A DNA stretch of 64,000 bases from Pseudomonadota bacterium (lineage in GTDB: Bacteria; Pseudomonadota; Alphaproteobacteria; Sphingomonadales; Sphingomonadaceae), in the NCBI GenBank assembly GCA_023389105.1, contig JAEWEY010000010.1:186001-250000 (forward strand), given 5' to 3'. A model generated the notes under the pieces. It worked only from the letters and a program-made list of their open reading frames with translations, ran no database searches and was not told where the DNA came from. Shown here in pieces: positions 8,346 to 16,380 of this stretch; the first letter of the stretch is position 1, and every line of letters starts with the position of its first letter. Both the position numbers and the translations under genes were made by a program.

Positions 8346-8738
8346 TCAAAATTTTCCAGCTGCAGTCGGATCTACGCGTTCGCATGTTCCGAAGTAGCTG
8401 CCCATCTGGCCTGCGGAAATGCTGATTAAACCCGACTGTCTTTCGACATGAACCTTCGGCGCGTTGACGAAGTTCACACGCGCAACGCCGTCGATGAAGC
8501 GGCCATTGGCTCGCACGTTGGTCAGTCGGAACCAGCCATCTTTGCCACCATGCATCGGTGGCAAAAGTGTCCGAGGAAGGCGCACCCGATCGTCGCCGCC
8601 GAACAAGCGAAGCTCCACCGTGTCGCCGTAAGCTTGCAGCTCTATGTCCGCAATGGGTCGAAAACGGACCCCCGCTGCCAAGCGCTTACGAATGGCTTTG
8701 CGTAACCATGACCACGGTTGCTTGGGGGACCTGCCCAT
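8346..8738 (-). CDS. Hypothetical protein whose 5' end is repeat-derived, 130 aa
   Basis: From about residue 33 the frame looks like a genuine beta-rich extracytoplasmic domain: ELQAYGDTVELRLFGG, DGWFRLTNVRANGRFIDGVA, PKVHVERQSGLISISAG and YFGTCERVDP. The first 32 residues contain GVRFRPIADI, which is the translation of the palindromic repeat at 8644-8668, and there is no signal peptide. The repeat may therefore have replaced the original start and signal sequence, leaving a truncated gene, or the true start may lie inside the repeat. The function is unknown. Confidence 0.45.
   Translation of the reverse strand: MGRSPKQPWSWLRKAIRKRLAAGVRFRPIADIELQAYGDTVELRLFGGDDRVRLPRTLLPPMHGGKDGWFRLTNVRANGRFIDGVARVNFVNAPKVHVERQSGLISISAGQMGSYFGTCERVDPTAAGKF
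8644..8673. repeat. Short palindromic repeat, copy A
   Basis: Reads atgtccgcaatgggtcgaaa followed by acggac. It belongs to the family with arms TGTCCGC/GCGGACA around a conserved TGGGTCGAAA loop. It lies inside the start of the hypothetical frame at 8346-8738. Confidence 0.75.
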
Positions 8739-9290
8739 TAATGCATGCCACGACGTTTGAGGCTCGATGCGAAACCACGTCGAAGACTGCGCGCATCGCT
8801 CCCTCGGTCAACGGCTCGAAACGCACGAACGACGCCCCGCACCGTCTGATCGCCTCGGGGACAAATGTGTCGAAGTTCGGCACGTAGTCTGGCTGAACAG
8901 CGGGGCAGAACTCGTGTCCCGGCAGTCGGACGAGGCAAGGGACTGGCGGAGCAATCGGACTAGTAGGAGTGGCACCGAACCGTAGCGCAAACCGCAAAGT
9001 CGCGGAGTTAGCACTTTGCTTGTTGACGACTGGCGCGTCGGAAACGAAGCCGATCCTCACGCCCGACTTTTCCGCCGGGTGATCAGACAAGCCATGGATT
9101 TGAAGAAGCTGCTCCAGTTACGAGTGGGCAGAATATCGGCTCGCTCGCGACCGTCTGCGTCTATACTCCAGACAAGTTGGTCTGCCTTAAATCCGCATCG
9201 CGTGGCTTGTGACCGAACCGCATCATGCGGGGCATTAGAGGCACCCGCAACTAGCAAGACAAGAAGGATCATCAGAGCAAGCTGAACCAA
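8686..9290 (-). pseudogene. Secreted hypothetical protein split by a frameshift
   Basis: Two minus-strand frames join into one protein. The upstream frame (start TTG 9290) has a signal-like N-terminus (ALMILLVLLVAGASNA) and runs through CGFKADQLVWSIDADGRERA to SFFKSMACLITRR, then hits a stop at 9057. The downstream frame overlaps it and reads PAEKSGVRIGFVSDAPVVN to a natural end at 8686 (CINGQVPQATVVMV). The shift lies near 9070-9090, in a run read as atcacccggcgg. A single-base indel explains it; a sequencing error is the alternative. Repeat copy B is directly upstream of the start. Family unknown. Confidence 0.5.
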
Positions 9291-9628
9291 CGACGTAGTG
9301 TCCGCAATGGGTCGAAAGCGGACACCGAGGAGGCGCCGGTTTTCGGCTCAGAACCGATGCTTGCGATCCAACTTCTGCCCGCCTGGTTGCTGCTTTGTGC
9401 AACGTGGGCAGACTTCCAAGTGTAGAATTGTCCCGCGAGACGCAGCGTCCCGAGGACGTGCGGTTTCCCTCGTGCATCGCGAACGTAAACCGATCCGCAG
9501 TTTCTGCAGGTAATTGCGTCCTTCAAGGCAGGCTCGTTGACGGCGAGAGCCTCACGCTCACTGACCAATACTTGGACTGGATTATGTCCATTGCAGAAAA
9601 TCGATGGGCAGAGAGATCGCGCGGACAC
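9272..9628 (-). CDS. Uncertain small protein with repeat-derived C-terminus, 118 aa
   Basis: From a GTG at 9628 the frame encodes VLVSEREALAVNEPALKDA, a CRNCG motif (one CxxC) and VLGTLRLAGQFYTWK, which looks protein-like. The last 20 or so residues (SVSAFDPLRTLRRW) are the translation of repeat copy B. It overlaps the start of the frameshifted gene downstream. It may be a real small gene whose end was overwritten by the repeat, or a chance frame. Confidence 0.3.
   Translation of the reverse strand: MSARSLCPSIFCNGHNPVQVLVSEREALAVNEPALKDAITCRNCGSVYVRDARGKPHVLGTLRLAGQFYTWKSAHVAQSSNQAGRSWIASIGSEPKTGASSVSAFDPLRTLRRWFSLL
9298..9326. repeat. Short palindromic repeat, copy B
   Basis: Perfect 8-bp arms GTGTCCGC (9298-9305) and GCGGACAC (9318-9325) around aatgggtcgaaa. 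It is the best-preserved arm pair in the window, located just upstream of the frameshifted secreted gene. Confidence 0.85.
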
Positions 9629-9739
9629 CAGGTTAGGATGCGGAAAAAATCATTAACAGTAGGCTTATTTTGCGCCGGATTGAGCAACGCCGGTGAGGGT
9701 CGGCCATGATCCCCAGCTCAGGAAGTCACTTCCGCCCAA

Positions 9740-9767
9740 CGGCCCCAATGGGTCGCAAACCGACCTT
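9740..9767. repeat. Short palindromic repeat, degenerate copy C
   Basis: Reads caatgggtcgcaaaccgacc; the loop is recognisable but the arms have decayed. It lies about 40 nt beyond the 3' end of the GGDEF gene. Confidence 0.5.
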
Positions 9768-9805
9768 TTTGATCGCGCAATTAAATCGTTGTAGTTAGTG
9801 CTGAT

Positions 9806-11560
9806 TCAGGCGGCAATTGCGAGCTGATCACGTCCGCTATTCTTGGCTCGATAAAGCGCCATATCAGCGACTTTTAAAGCATGTTCGAAGCCCTCTGGCC
9901 CCACCCGGGTTACGCCACCGCTGACGGTCACACGGATTGCGCTGCCGTCGATCACCGTAATGGACTCCGCAAGTTCGGCGCGGAGGCGTTCGCAGATCGT
10001 CCGGGCCTGCTCGATGGTGGTGTCGGTAAACAAGATGGCAAATTCTTCCCCGCCCATGCGGGCAATAAGTTCCGTCTCGCGGAGCGAGCAGCGTGCGATC
10101 GAAGCGAAGCTCTGAAGCACCAGGTCACCGGCGTCGTGTCCGTGTGTGTCGTTAACGTGCTTGAAGTGGTCGATGTCGAGGACAGCGATGCAATCTTGAA
10201 CGTTGGGCTTGCGACGATCGCTAACGCGTTGCTGAACAGCTTGCTGAAACGCGCGGCGGTTCGGGAGGCCGGTCAGCGGATCCACTGACGCGGCTTGGCT
10301 CAGCGCCTGTTCTGTCGCCTTTCGTGCGGACACGTCGCGAATAATGCTTAGCGTGCCGTCGACTTCGCCACGCTCATCGAGGATGGCCCGCGCGTGAGTT
10401 TCGAACCAGCGCTTTTCGCCAGCAGCGACCACGGCCTCATATTCAAAACAGTGCGTCGTGTTCGGGTCTCGCATGGTGGCTTTGTGCAACCCGCGGATCA
10501 ACTCGCGATACTGCGGCGCCAAGAGTTCGCCCGCTGAAGTTCCGACTAATGCCTCAGGCTCATAACCTCCCAGTTGCTGCACCGAGGGTGAAACGTAACG
10601 GATGAACCCGTCGACATTGAGTTGCATCAGGATGTCAGAAGAATGCTCTGCCAGTAGTCGGTATCGAGCTTCACTGTTGCGCAGTTTCCGGTGAAGACGA
10701 GAGCGGTTCGACAGGTCTGCGCTTACGGGCCAAGCTGTAAGAACCGTCATGGCAAGGTAGAATTGCAAAAACTGGACGCGCATGCCCTGAGTGCCAGTGA
10801 CGAGCTGAGTTGGGCCAATGCTCAGCATGGTCATTGTGCCGCCAAACACCGACAGGAATAGTACGGCCAGGACCGTGCCGCCGCGTCCCAGCCGGAATGT
10901 TACGAGGATGATGGGCAATATCGGGAGGAACAACAGCGGGAGCTGATTTTGGGAGAAGCAAAGGATGGTTGTCGCGACGCTGAGACCCATTAAACCAATT
11001 GCTTCCAACGCCCGGCCAGCCATCTGTCTGACACTCTTGGTGATCTCGCCCTGCAGCAGCAGGGTGAAAATTGGCGCGAAAGTCAGATTACTGAGCGCGT
11101 GGCCGAGGAAAAAATGTAGGCCGGCGCTACTAGGATCTTTTCCGAGCCAAAAAGCGACGCCAGACGCGATGCACGCGCTGAAAACCGGAGGAATGATCGC
11201 GGCAAAAAGCGTAAACCTCGCTAACCAGCTCAGGGTCGTCAAAGCCGTCTCAGGCGCATGTTTGCGGATGTAATAAGCCGCAACAAACGCTTCGAGGGTA
11301 TTAGCGGTGGCCATTGGGATGGCCGCTGGCCAGCCGAAGCCGAACAGGCCGGTGGTTATAGCTGTTGTTACGAAGCCCGCCGTTAGAAGGAGCGGCCATT
11401 TGCGTCGCCGCACTACGCTCAGTTCCGCAATAAGGTAGGCTGTCGCCAGCCAGAAGAAAGCCACGCCGCCGTCGTACCGGGTGGTCGTTAGTGCAGCTGC
11501 GGCGAATGCGAAGTAGAAGAAAGACACGCGAATGCTGCGCGTCACCAATGATCCGACCAT
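9806..11560 (-). CDS. Diguanylate cyclase with MASE1 membrane sensor and PAS, 584 aa
   Basis: Predicted to make cyclic di-GMP from two GTP. Residues 1 to about 285 form a multi-helix membrane sensor of MASE1 type (e.g. GGVAFFWLATAYLIAEL). A PAS domain follows (RYRLLAEHSSDILMQLNVDG to GTLSIIRDVSARK). The GGDEF domain covers about 425-584 with DPLTGLPNRRAF and an active-site GGEEF at 503-507. The usual inhibitory RxxD upstream of it reads RETE, so product inhibition may be altered. It stands alone between repeat copies C and D. The membrane PilZ protein at 4887-5396 is the only cyclic di-GMP receptor visible in the window. Confidence 0.9.
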   Translation of the reverse strand: MVGSLVTRSIRVSFFYFAFAAAALTTTRYDGGVAFFWLATAYLIAELSVVRRRKWPLLLTAGFVTTAITTGLFGFGWPAAIPMATANTLEAFVAAYYIRKHAPETALTTLSWLARFTLFAAIIPPVFSACIASGVAFWLGKDPSSAGLHFFLGHALSNLTFAPIFTLLLQGEITKSVRQMAGRALEAIGLMGLSVATTILCFSQNQLPLLFLPILPIILVTFRLGRGGTVLAVLFLSVFGGTMTMLSIGPTQLVTGTQGMRVQFLQFYLAMTVLTAWPVSADLSNRSRLHRKLRNSEARYRLLAEHSSDILMQLNVDGFIRYVSPSVQQLGGYEPEALVGTSAGELLAPQYRELIRGLHKATMRDPNTTHCFEYEAVVAAGEKRWFETHARAILDERGEVDGTLSIIRDVSARKATEQALSQAASVDPLTGLPNRRAFQQAVQQRVSDRRKPNVQDCIAVLDIDHFKHVNDTHGHDAGDLVLQSFASIARCSLRETELIARMGGEEFAILFTDTTIEQARTICERLRAELAESITVIDGSAIRVTVSGGVTRVGPEGFEHALKVADMALYRAKNSGRDQLAIAA

Positions 11561-11673
11561 AGGATCGGATTAATTTGGATTAGTTACTATCACCTTCATA
11601 ACCGAGCTGAAACGGTGCTTTCAGCGTCCGATAAGTCGAGAGCTTCTTTTAAGATGCATCTATGGTCTCGACC

Positions 11674-11707
11674 CTAATGTCCCATTTCGGTGGAAAGCAG
11701 ACATTAG
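11674..11707. repeat. Short palindromic repeat, copy D
   Basis: Outer arms CTAATGTC (11674-11681) and GACATTAG (11700-11707) are perfect, while the inner part has diverged (ccatttcggtggaaagca). It lies in the divergent promoter region between the GGDEF gene and the SMI1/KNR4-like gene. Confidence 0.75.
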
Positions 11708-11734
11708 CGAGTTTGTGCAATTTGCCGTCGCGAA

Positions 11735-12532
11735 ATGGTTTGCACACGACGACATCTCATAGGCGGCAGTTTTGCTTCGGTAATCATGCTCGCCGCGGCG
11801 TGCACGCGTCAACGCAGAGGTGACTCCTCGAGCAGAAGCTGGCCGCCGAGCCGACCGCCGGGTCAACCGAAGCCGCTTCTCGATGAAGACATCGCGCCTC
11901 AACTAGCACGGCTTGACGCCTGGTATGCCTCCCATCTGCCGGCGAAACGCTACGCGCTAAATCCGCCCGCATCAGGTCTTCAGCTATTGGAGCTTCAGAG
12001 CCAGATCGGGCTCAAGCCGCCGCAGGCATATCATCAGCTTTACGAATGGCATGACGGCGAGAATGACGATCGCCATGGCCACTTTTACGGACTGCCTATG
12101 CTACCGTTGCGGCAGGTCCGAGCTCAGTGGGAAGCGTGGCAGGCCACGCTCGTTGAACTGGGCAACGATCGCTACAAAGTTCGCGGCGCCGGCTGGCCCA
12201 AGAATGCCGTGGACCCGGCCTACATCAATCCTTGCTGGGTGCCGCTTACGCACGACGGGTCAGGCAACCACATCGGTCTCGACTTCGACCCATGGCCTGC
12301 TGGACGTGTCGGGCAGGTCATAATGTTTGGGCGGGATGCCGACACGAAGGTCGTGATCGCCGACTCCCTCGGCCACTTCCTCACTTGGGTCGCCGACCTG
12401 CTGGAAGGCGGGAATTTCCGTCTAGCGGTCGAGCCGGGCGAACGGGTCCTACGTGAGTTCCGGTTGAAAGAGCCGCCAGTCGATGACTTTCAGGATGGCG
12501 CTCGAGTCATCCTCGGAGCGCCTCCCATCTGA
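11735..12532 (+). CDS. SMI1/KNR4-like Tat-type lipoprotein, 265 aa
   Basis: The N-terminus (CTRRHLIGGSF, then IMLAAAC) combines a twin-arginine-like motif with a lipobox ending at Cys24, so export and lipidation are likely. A linker leads to a domain resembling the SMI1/KNR4 superfamily: LQLLELQSQIGLKPPQAYHQLYEWHDGEND and, further on, CWVPLTHDGSGNHIGLDFDPW with VADLLEGG near the end. Relatives are glucan-synthesis regulators in yeast and immunity proteins in bacterial toxin systems; a lipoprotein form is not diagnostic of either. Its stop overlaps the first possible start of the next gene. No toxin gene is visible. Confidence 0.65.
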   Translation: MVCTRRHLIGGSFASVIMLAAACTRQRRGDSSSRSWPPSRPPGQPKPLLDEDIAPQLARLDAWYASHLPAKRYALNPPASGLQLLELQSQIGLKPPQAYHQLYEWHDGENDDRHGHFYGLPMLPLRQVRAQWEAWQATLVELGNDRYKVRGAGWPKNAVDPAYINPCWVPLTHDGSGNHIGLDFDPWPAGRVGQVIMFGRDADTKVVIADSLGHFLTWVADLLEGGNFRLAVEPGERVLREFRLKEPPVDDFQDGARVILGAPPI

Positions 12533-12582
12533 TGCGCTGTTTTTCGGTCACTGGACGCGCCAAATCAACAAACAAGGCTCGC

Positions 12583-13092
12583 ATGATGGAAAATGAAGAA
12601 GCTTACGAGGCGTTTGTGGAGGCCGTGCTCGAGCACTTGCCATTGTTCTTTTCCGTCGACGCCGCATCAGCACGCGATCGGCTCAACCAGGCAGGGTATC
12701 GAATGGCCAGGCAGCTCAGCGGCGAGCCGATGGTCGCCAAGCAAGTCGGAGATGCTGCTGTCTGCCTGTTCGCAAAGCCGAGCATGCCGCTCCCCAAGGC
12801 GAAGCTGGTCGGAAGCGGCGCCGGTCGGTTGTTCGACCGATTCACGGCAACGCTCGAAACGCGCGGATTTCAGAGGGCGGCCTCAGGAAACCCCAAACCC
12901 GGCATGCGAATTGAGACCTACTCTGCACTCGAGCCTGGACGGATTTTTGCCATCACCGTCATGCAAATGATCGGGAACGATCAGGTGCTGCTCGCGGCGG
13001 CGATGCCTCCAGCTGACGTCGAAAAACGCTCGGTCGGAATTGATCTGCTAGCGTCCGCTTTGGGTCGAAAGCAGACATTAGCGCCTGGCTGA
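12583..13092 (+). CDS. Hypothetical protein with repeat-derived tail, 169 aa
   Basis: I take ATG 12583 because ACAAGG lies 9 nt upstream; an in-frame ATG at 12532 overlapping the preceding TGA is the alternative and would suggest coupling. The product is a soluble alpha/beta protein without signal peptide (EAYEAFVEAVLEHLPLFFS at the start, RIFAITVMQMIGNDQVLLAAAMP near the end). The last residues (LLASALGRKQTLAPG) are translated from palindromic repeat copy E, so the original C-terminus has been replaced or extended. No family is recognised. Confidence 0.55.
   Translation: MMENEEAYEAFVEAVLEHLPLFFSVDAASARDRLNQAGYRMARQLSGEPMVAKQVGDAAVCLFAKPSMPLPKAKLVGSGAGRLFDRFTATLETRGFQRAASGNPKPGMRIETYSALEPGRIFAITVMQMIGNDQVLLAAAMPPADVEKRSVGIDLLASALGRKQTLAPG
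13047..13084. repeat. Short palindromic repeat, copy E (inside a coding 3' end)
   Basis: Reads gctagcgtccgctttgggtc then gaaagcagacattagcgc. Outer and inner arms pair imperfectly around the conserved TGGGTCGAAA loop. It supplies the last codons of the hypothetical gene ending at 13092. Confidence 0.8.
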
Positions 13093-13613
13093 ACGAACGG
13101 CCGCTTACGGGATCACCAACTGCGCCGCCGAACGACCGCGAAGGGCGCGTTCCAGACATTCTCCAGGACGACCACCAATCCCTCCGTGCGCGCAACATCA
13201 AGCTTCGTCGATCAAGTGCGCGAGCGCCATCGAGCCGCTCGCCGCTGGACCATCGTCGCATCTGGAAGCTGCAAACTGTACTCAGAGTGCTCAGGTTGAG
13301 AGACACCCAACTTATGCATGCCCCCAGGCGTTTTGGCCGAAGCCGATCTGTAAGGGAGCAACGTTGCCGATTGCCGTTGGTCGAAGCTTTCTCTGATCGC
13401 CAGGATCGCGACAAGGAAATGGCCAGCTGAGCGCACCTGACGACGATGCTCTTCATCGCCATCGAATGCGACGGCTATTGTTCCCCGCCATCCTCGTCGC
13501 GCGGCGGTGCCCGGTAAGTCGTCGGCATCGGCCAGCATCCGGTGTATCTCAATCGAGCTCCGGGCAGAAAAATTGCCACTAAGGCTGAGCCGAAGTAGAT
13601 CGTTGCCGAAGCC
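13093..13613. other. Stretch upstream of the recombinase remnant, no firm gene
   Basis: Frames here are short or antisense and unrecognisable. The last part, before an in-frame TAG at about 13595, translates as GRKIATKAEPK and could be the eroded N-terminal arm of the tyrosine recombinase that follows. Confidence 0.4.
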
Positions 13614-14369
13614 TTGGTCCAGATCGCCATCGCCGAGAAACTCGATGATGAGATGGCACAAGAATATGTCCGCCGGCGCGATCGTGGTCAGGCCACTACG
13701 AGATACGAACTCTCGATGCTTTCCGTCGCACTGCGCTGGGCCGTGAAACAGAACCTGTTGGAGAAGGCGCCAGAGGTGTGGCGCCCCGACGCACCCGATC
13801 GGCAGGAACGACATCTTTCAATCGGAGAGTTCGCCACGTGGTACCAGAAAGTGATCGCTCCCCACGTGCGACTGTATGTGGAGATCGCCATTGCAACGAT
13901 GGCTCGACCAACTGCGATCCTGGAATTGAAGTGGACCCAGATTGATTGGGATCACGGGACCATCAACCTCAACCCGCCGGGTCGGCGACAGACAAAGAAG
14001 CGCCGGCCGATTGTGCCGCTCGACGATGAAACGCTGATACTGCTCGAAGAAGCCTACAAGGGTGCGCAAAGCGAGTATGTCATCGAGCGCGGCGGCAAGA
14101 AGCTTCAGAGCATCAAGAAGGCCTTTCAGGCGGCATCCGCCAGATCCGGCATTCATGTGACGCCTTACACGCTTCGCCACACCGGCGCGGTCTGGGCCGC
14201 GGAGCAGGGCACCTCGATGGCAGAGCTTGCACAGTTCATGGGCCACGACGACGATCGGACGACCCAGAAGCATTATGCGCGGTTTTCTCCGTCCTACCTG
14301 CGCGGAGTGTCGTCGAACCTGAGAGCGGCACGGAACAAAGCTGCGGATTGCAAGCGAAGCGGCGCCTGA
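13614..14369 (+). pseudogene. Tyrosine recombinase/phage integrase, probably N-terminally truncated, 251 aa
   Basis: The frame opens at a weak TTG directly after stops and has no ribosome site; family members are usually 300-400 residues. The catalytic domain is nearly complete: box I Arg in MARPTAILEL, Lys in RQTKKRRPIVPL, PYTLRHTGAVWAA (the HxxR position shows Tyr-x-x-Arg), GHDDDRTTQKHY with the Tyr nucleophile, then ARFSPSYL. The core-binding domain is cut to about 60 residues (DDEMAQEYVRRRDRGQAT). No att repeats or adjacent tRNA were found. It may be a remnant of the element that brought in this region; activity is doubtful but not excluded. Confidence 0.65.
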
Positions 14370-14484
14370 TTTGCGATCGTTGCGGCCACCCCCGCGTCAC
14401 CTCATATCCCGTGATTAAACGGTTCGCAGCTGATTAGCGATTGTCAATCGCCGATACCGCGCACCAGGCGAGGCTTAAAAGCCT

Positions 14485-14637
14485 TTACTCTTTTGATGCG
14501 ACGCCCATGCCCTCGCGGTCGAATTGCTCGTTGGTGGCTCGACCTCGCTCGTCCAGCCTCGTGAAAGGCCGATGGCGAAATGTTTCAACCGCAGTTGAAG
14601 TGCTGTTCGTCTTTCGCGATCCATTGCTGAGCGTCAT
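14485..14637 (-). CDS. Small hypothetical protein, 50 aa
   Basis: The ATG at 14637 follows a strong AAGGTGAGG site at the right distance, which argues for real translation. The product is a short, basic, probably disordered protein ending EQFDREGMGVASKE, a tail of a kind I associate with small sphingomonad proteins of unknown role. No domain, signal peptide or membrane segment is visible. A longer in-frame start at 14703 lacks a ribosome site. Confidence 0.5.
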   Translation of the reverse strand: MTLSNGSRKTNSTSTAVETFRHRPFTRLDERGRATNEQFDREGMGVASKE

Positions 14638-14771
14638 CGCCTCACCTTCTTTTCGAAGAAGCCTGTAGAGCGGATCTTCGTGCCAGAGCGCCCGAGGCAC
14701 CATAAGGAGTCCTACCTAAGAGCCATGATTGGGCGCCGAATGCTGGCGCTTAGGGGGCCTCCAGCGAAACG

Positions 14772-16022
14772 TTATCGCTGATCGCCAAGCCGAGGTCGCC
14801 ATAGGATCGGCGCGTAGACCAGCAGAAACAGAATGAGTGCTACAGCCCACATCGCTCCAGCAACGTCGAGCATGACCCCATAGGAACCTATGCCCATCGA
14901 CGCCGTCACTCTTAGTGCTGCACCGACAGTTACACACACGTACGCAGCAACGGTCATCGGCGCGGCTTTGAGTTCCCGCGCCGTATGGCCGAGGCTGGCA
15001 CGCGTCATTACCGCGAGGATCATCGTGGTCATTGCCCCTGTCGTGAGCGCGTGCACGCCCGCACTGGCGGGAAAGTCCCATCCTGCAATCGACAAACCGA
15101 GCAGCAAGAGGCCAACCGGGATCCACAGATAGCCAAGATGAAGCACGAGAACCAAGGGGTCGCTTCCAGTGTGACTCCCGCCCCAGCGCGAAAGTCGCAA
15201 TGCCTGCGCCGCCGCGGCAAGCACGAGCATCGCACCCGTCAGCCAGTCTTCGGGAAAAACCAGCCAGAACAAGAGTGAGATTGCGGTGGAGGCGATCACA
15301 AGCAGATCGAGTGCCTGCGGCTGCGTCGGCAGCCGGTTCGACGTACTCCGTTTGACCATCCAGTTTCGGGTGAACGATGGAATGATGCGACCGCCAACCA
15401 TCGATATCATGATCGTCATTAGGACCACTGCAGCACGCCAGCCGAGATCAGCTGGGATCAGACCCACTGCCCCAACATAATCAGCAGCATCCGCAACGCC
15501 GAAGGCGAACACCAGCCCGACGATCGGCAAATTGCGGTTCTTGCTTGCGATCACCTCGCGCGCAGCGAGCAACGAAAGCGACATGAAGAGGCCGACGTCG
15601 AGGATGGCCGCGGGCCAATGTCCGATCGACGCGGAAGAGAGGACTGCGATACGCGCTGCGGCCCACAGCATGAAAAGAGCGAGCAATGGTTTGCCGGCGA
15701 TCGGCAATCTTCCGGTCCAGTTGGGGATCGCAGTCAGAAGGAAGCCAGCGACCGCTGCGCCAACAAAACCAAACAGCATCTCGTGACGATGCCAGGCAAC
15801 ACCGACAAAGAGGCTCGGGAGAGTGATCGTCCCGGCGAGTTCGCATAGCCACAGCGTTATTGCGATCACCGCCCATGCTGCAGCGCCGATGAAAAATGGT
15901 CGGAACCCGCCGCGCAGGAAAGGATGCGTCTCACCCATGCGCTTCTTCCGGAGTGCGAGCATTTGCTCACCCCGCGTGACCGCTTTTGTCGGAGTGGCGG
16001 ACAATGTCGCGACCTCAGTCAA
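14772..16022 (-). CDS. nnrS: NnrS family membrane protein, 416 aa
   Basis: NnrS proteins are haem- and copper-containing membrane proteins that help cells tolerate nitric oxide. The sequence has about twelve hydrophobic helices and the expected signature near the N-terminus: HPFLRGGFRPFF followed by HRHEMLFGFVGAAVAGFLL and AIPNWTGRLP; a second conserved stretch reads VGGRIIPSFTRNW and a third GAMTTMILAVMTRASLGHT. Its ATG overlaps the stop of the cupin gene by 4 nt, so it is the last gene of a norB-cupin-nnrS operon controlled from the operator at 18846. Confidence 0.9.
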   Translation of the reverse strand: MTEVATLSATPTKAVTRGEQMLALRKKRMGETHPFLRGGFRPFFIGAAAWAVIAITLWLCELAGTITLPSLFVGVAWHRHEMLFGFVGAAVAGFLLTAIPNWTGRLPIAGKPLLALFMLWAAARIAVLSSASIGHWPAAILDVGLFMSLSLLAAREVIASKNRNLPIVGLVFAFGVADAADYVGAVGLIPADLGWRAAVVLMTIMISMVGGRIIPSFTRNWMVKRSTSNRLPTQPQALDLLVIASTAISLLFWLVFPEDWLTGAMLVLAAAAQALRLSRWGGSHTGSDPLVLVLHLGYLWIPVGLLLLGLSIAGWDFPASAGVHALTTGAMTTMILAVMTRASLGHTARELKAAPMTVAAYVCVTVGAALRVTASMGIGSYGVMLDVAGAMWAVALILFLLVYAPILWRPRLGDQR

Positions 16023-16339
16023 TCAAACAGGATGGTTAGCAACAGCGCGCTGTCCTCAATCGCGCGAATTGAGTGCTCTTGGCCCCTATCGAGATAGAGC
16101 CAGTCGCCGGTTTTCAGCGACACGTCCTCCCCTGTCCTGAGCAAGACCGCTCCTTTGAGGCACTGCAATGTTGCGTACCCGGGCATCGAGTGCCCGGAGA
16201 TTTCATCGCGAGCGTGAAGCACGAGCTGAACCACTTCGAACCGGTCAGTTTTGACGAGCGCCCTCGTTTTTCCCTCGCCGGTCGAAGCGATGGAATCGAG
16301 CTCGAACTTCTCGCCGGGTGCAACGTGGTGAAGGGCCAT
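16019..16339 (-). CDS. Small cupin-domain protein, 106 aa
   Basis: A single beta-barrel cupin. Motif 1 appears as HARDEISGHSMPGYATLQCLKG and motif 2 as GDWLYLDRGQEHSIRAIED. Likely metal ligands are His in ISGHSMPG and His in GQEHS. It lies between norB (41 nt upstream) and nnrS (4-nt overlap), so it belongs to the NO-response operon. Its substrate is unknown; a role in NO sensing or in protection of metal centres would be inference from context only. Confidence 0.8.
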   Translation of the reverse strand: MALHHVAPGEKFELDSIASTGEGKTRALVKTDRFEVVQLVLHARDEISGHSMPGYATLQCLKGAVLLRTGEDVSLKTGDWLYLDRGQEHSIRAIEDSALLLTILFD

Positions 16340-16380
16340 CAGTCGGACCTCGCATGCCTAATTCTAGCTCGCGACCCTGC

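Noticed and set aside
13212..13814. 200-codon minus-strand frame
   Set aside because: Mostly antisense to the recombinase start; no coherent domain.
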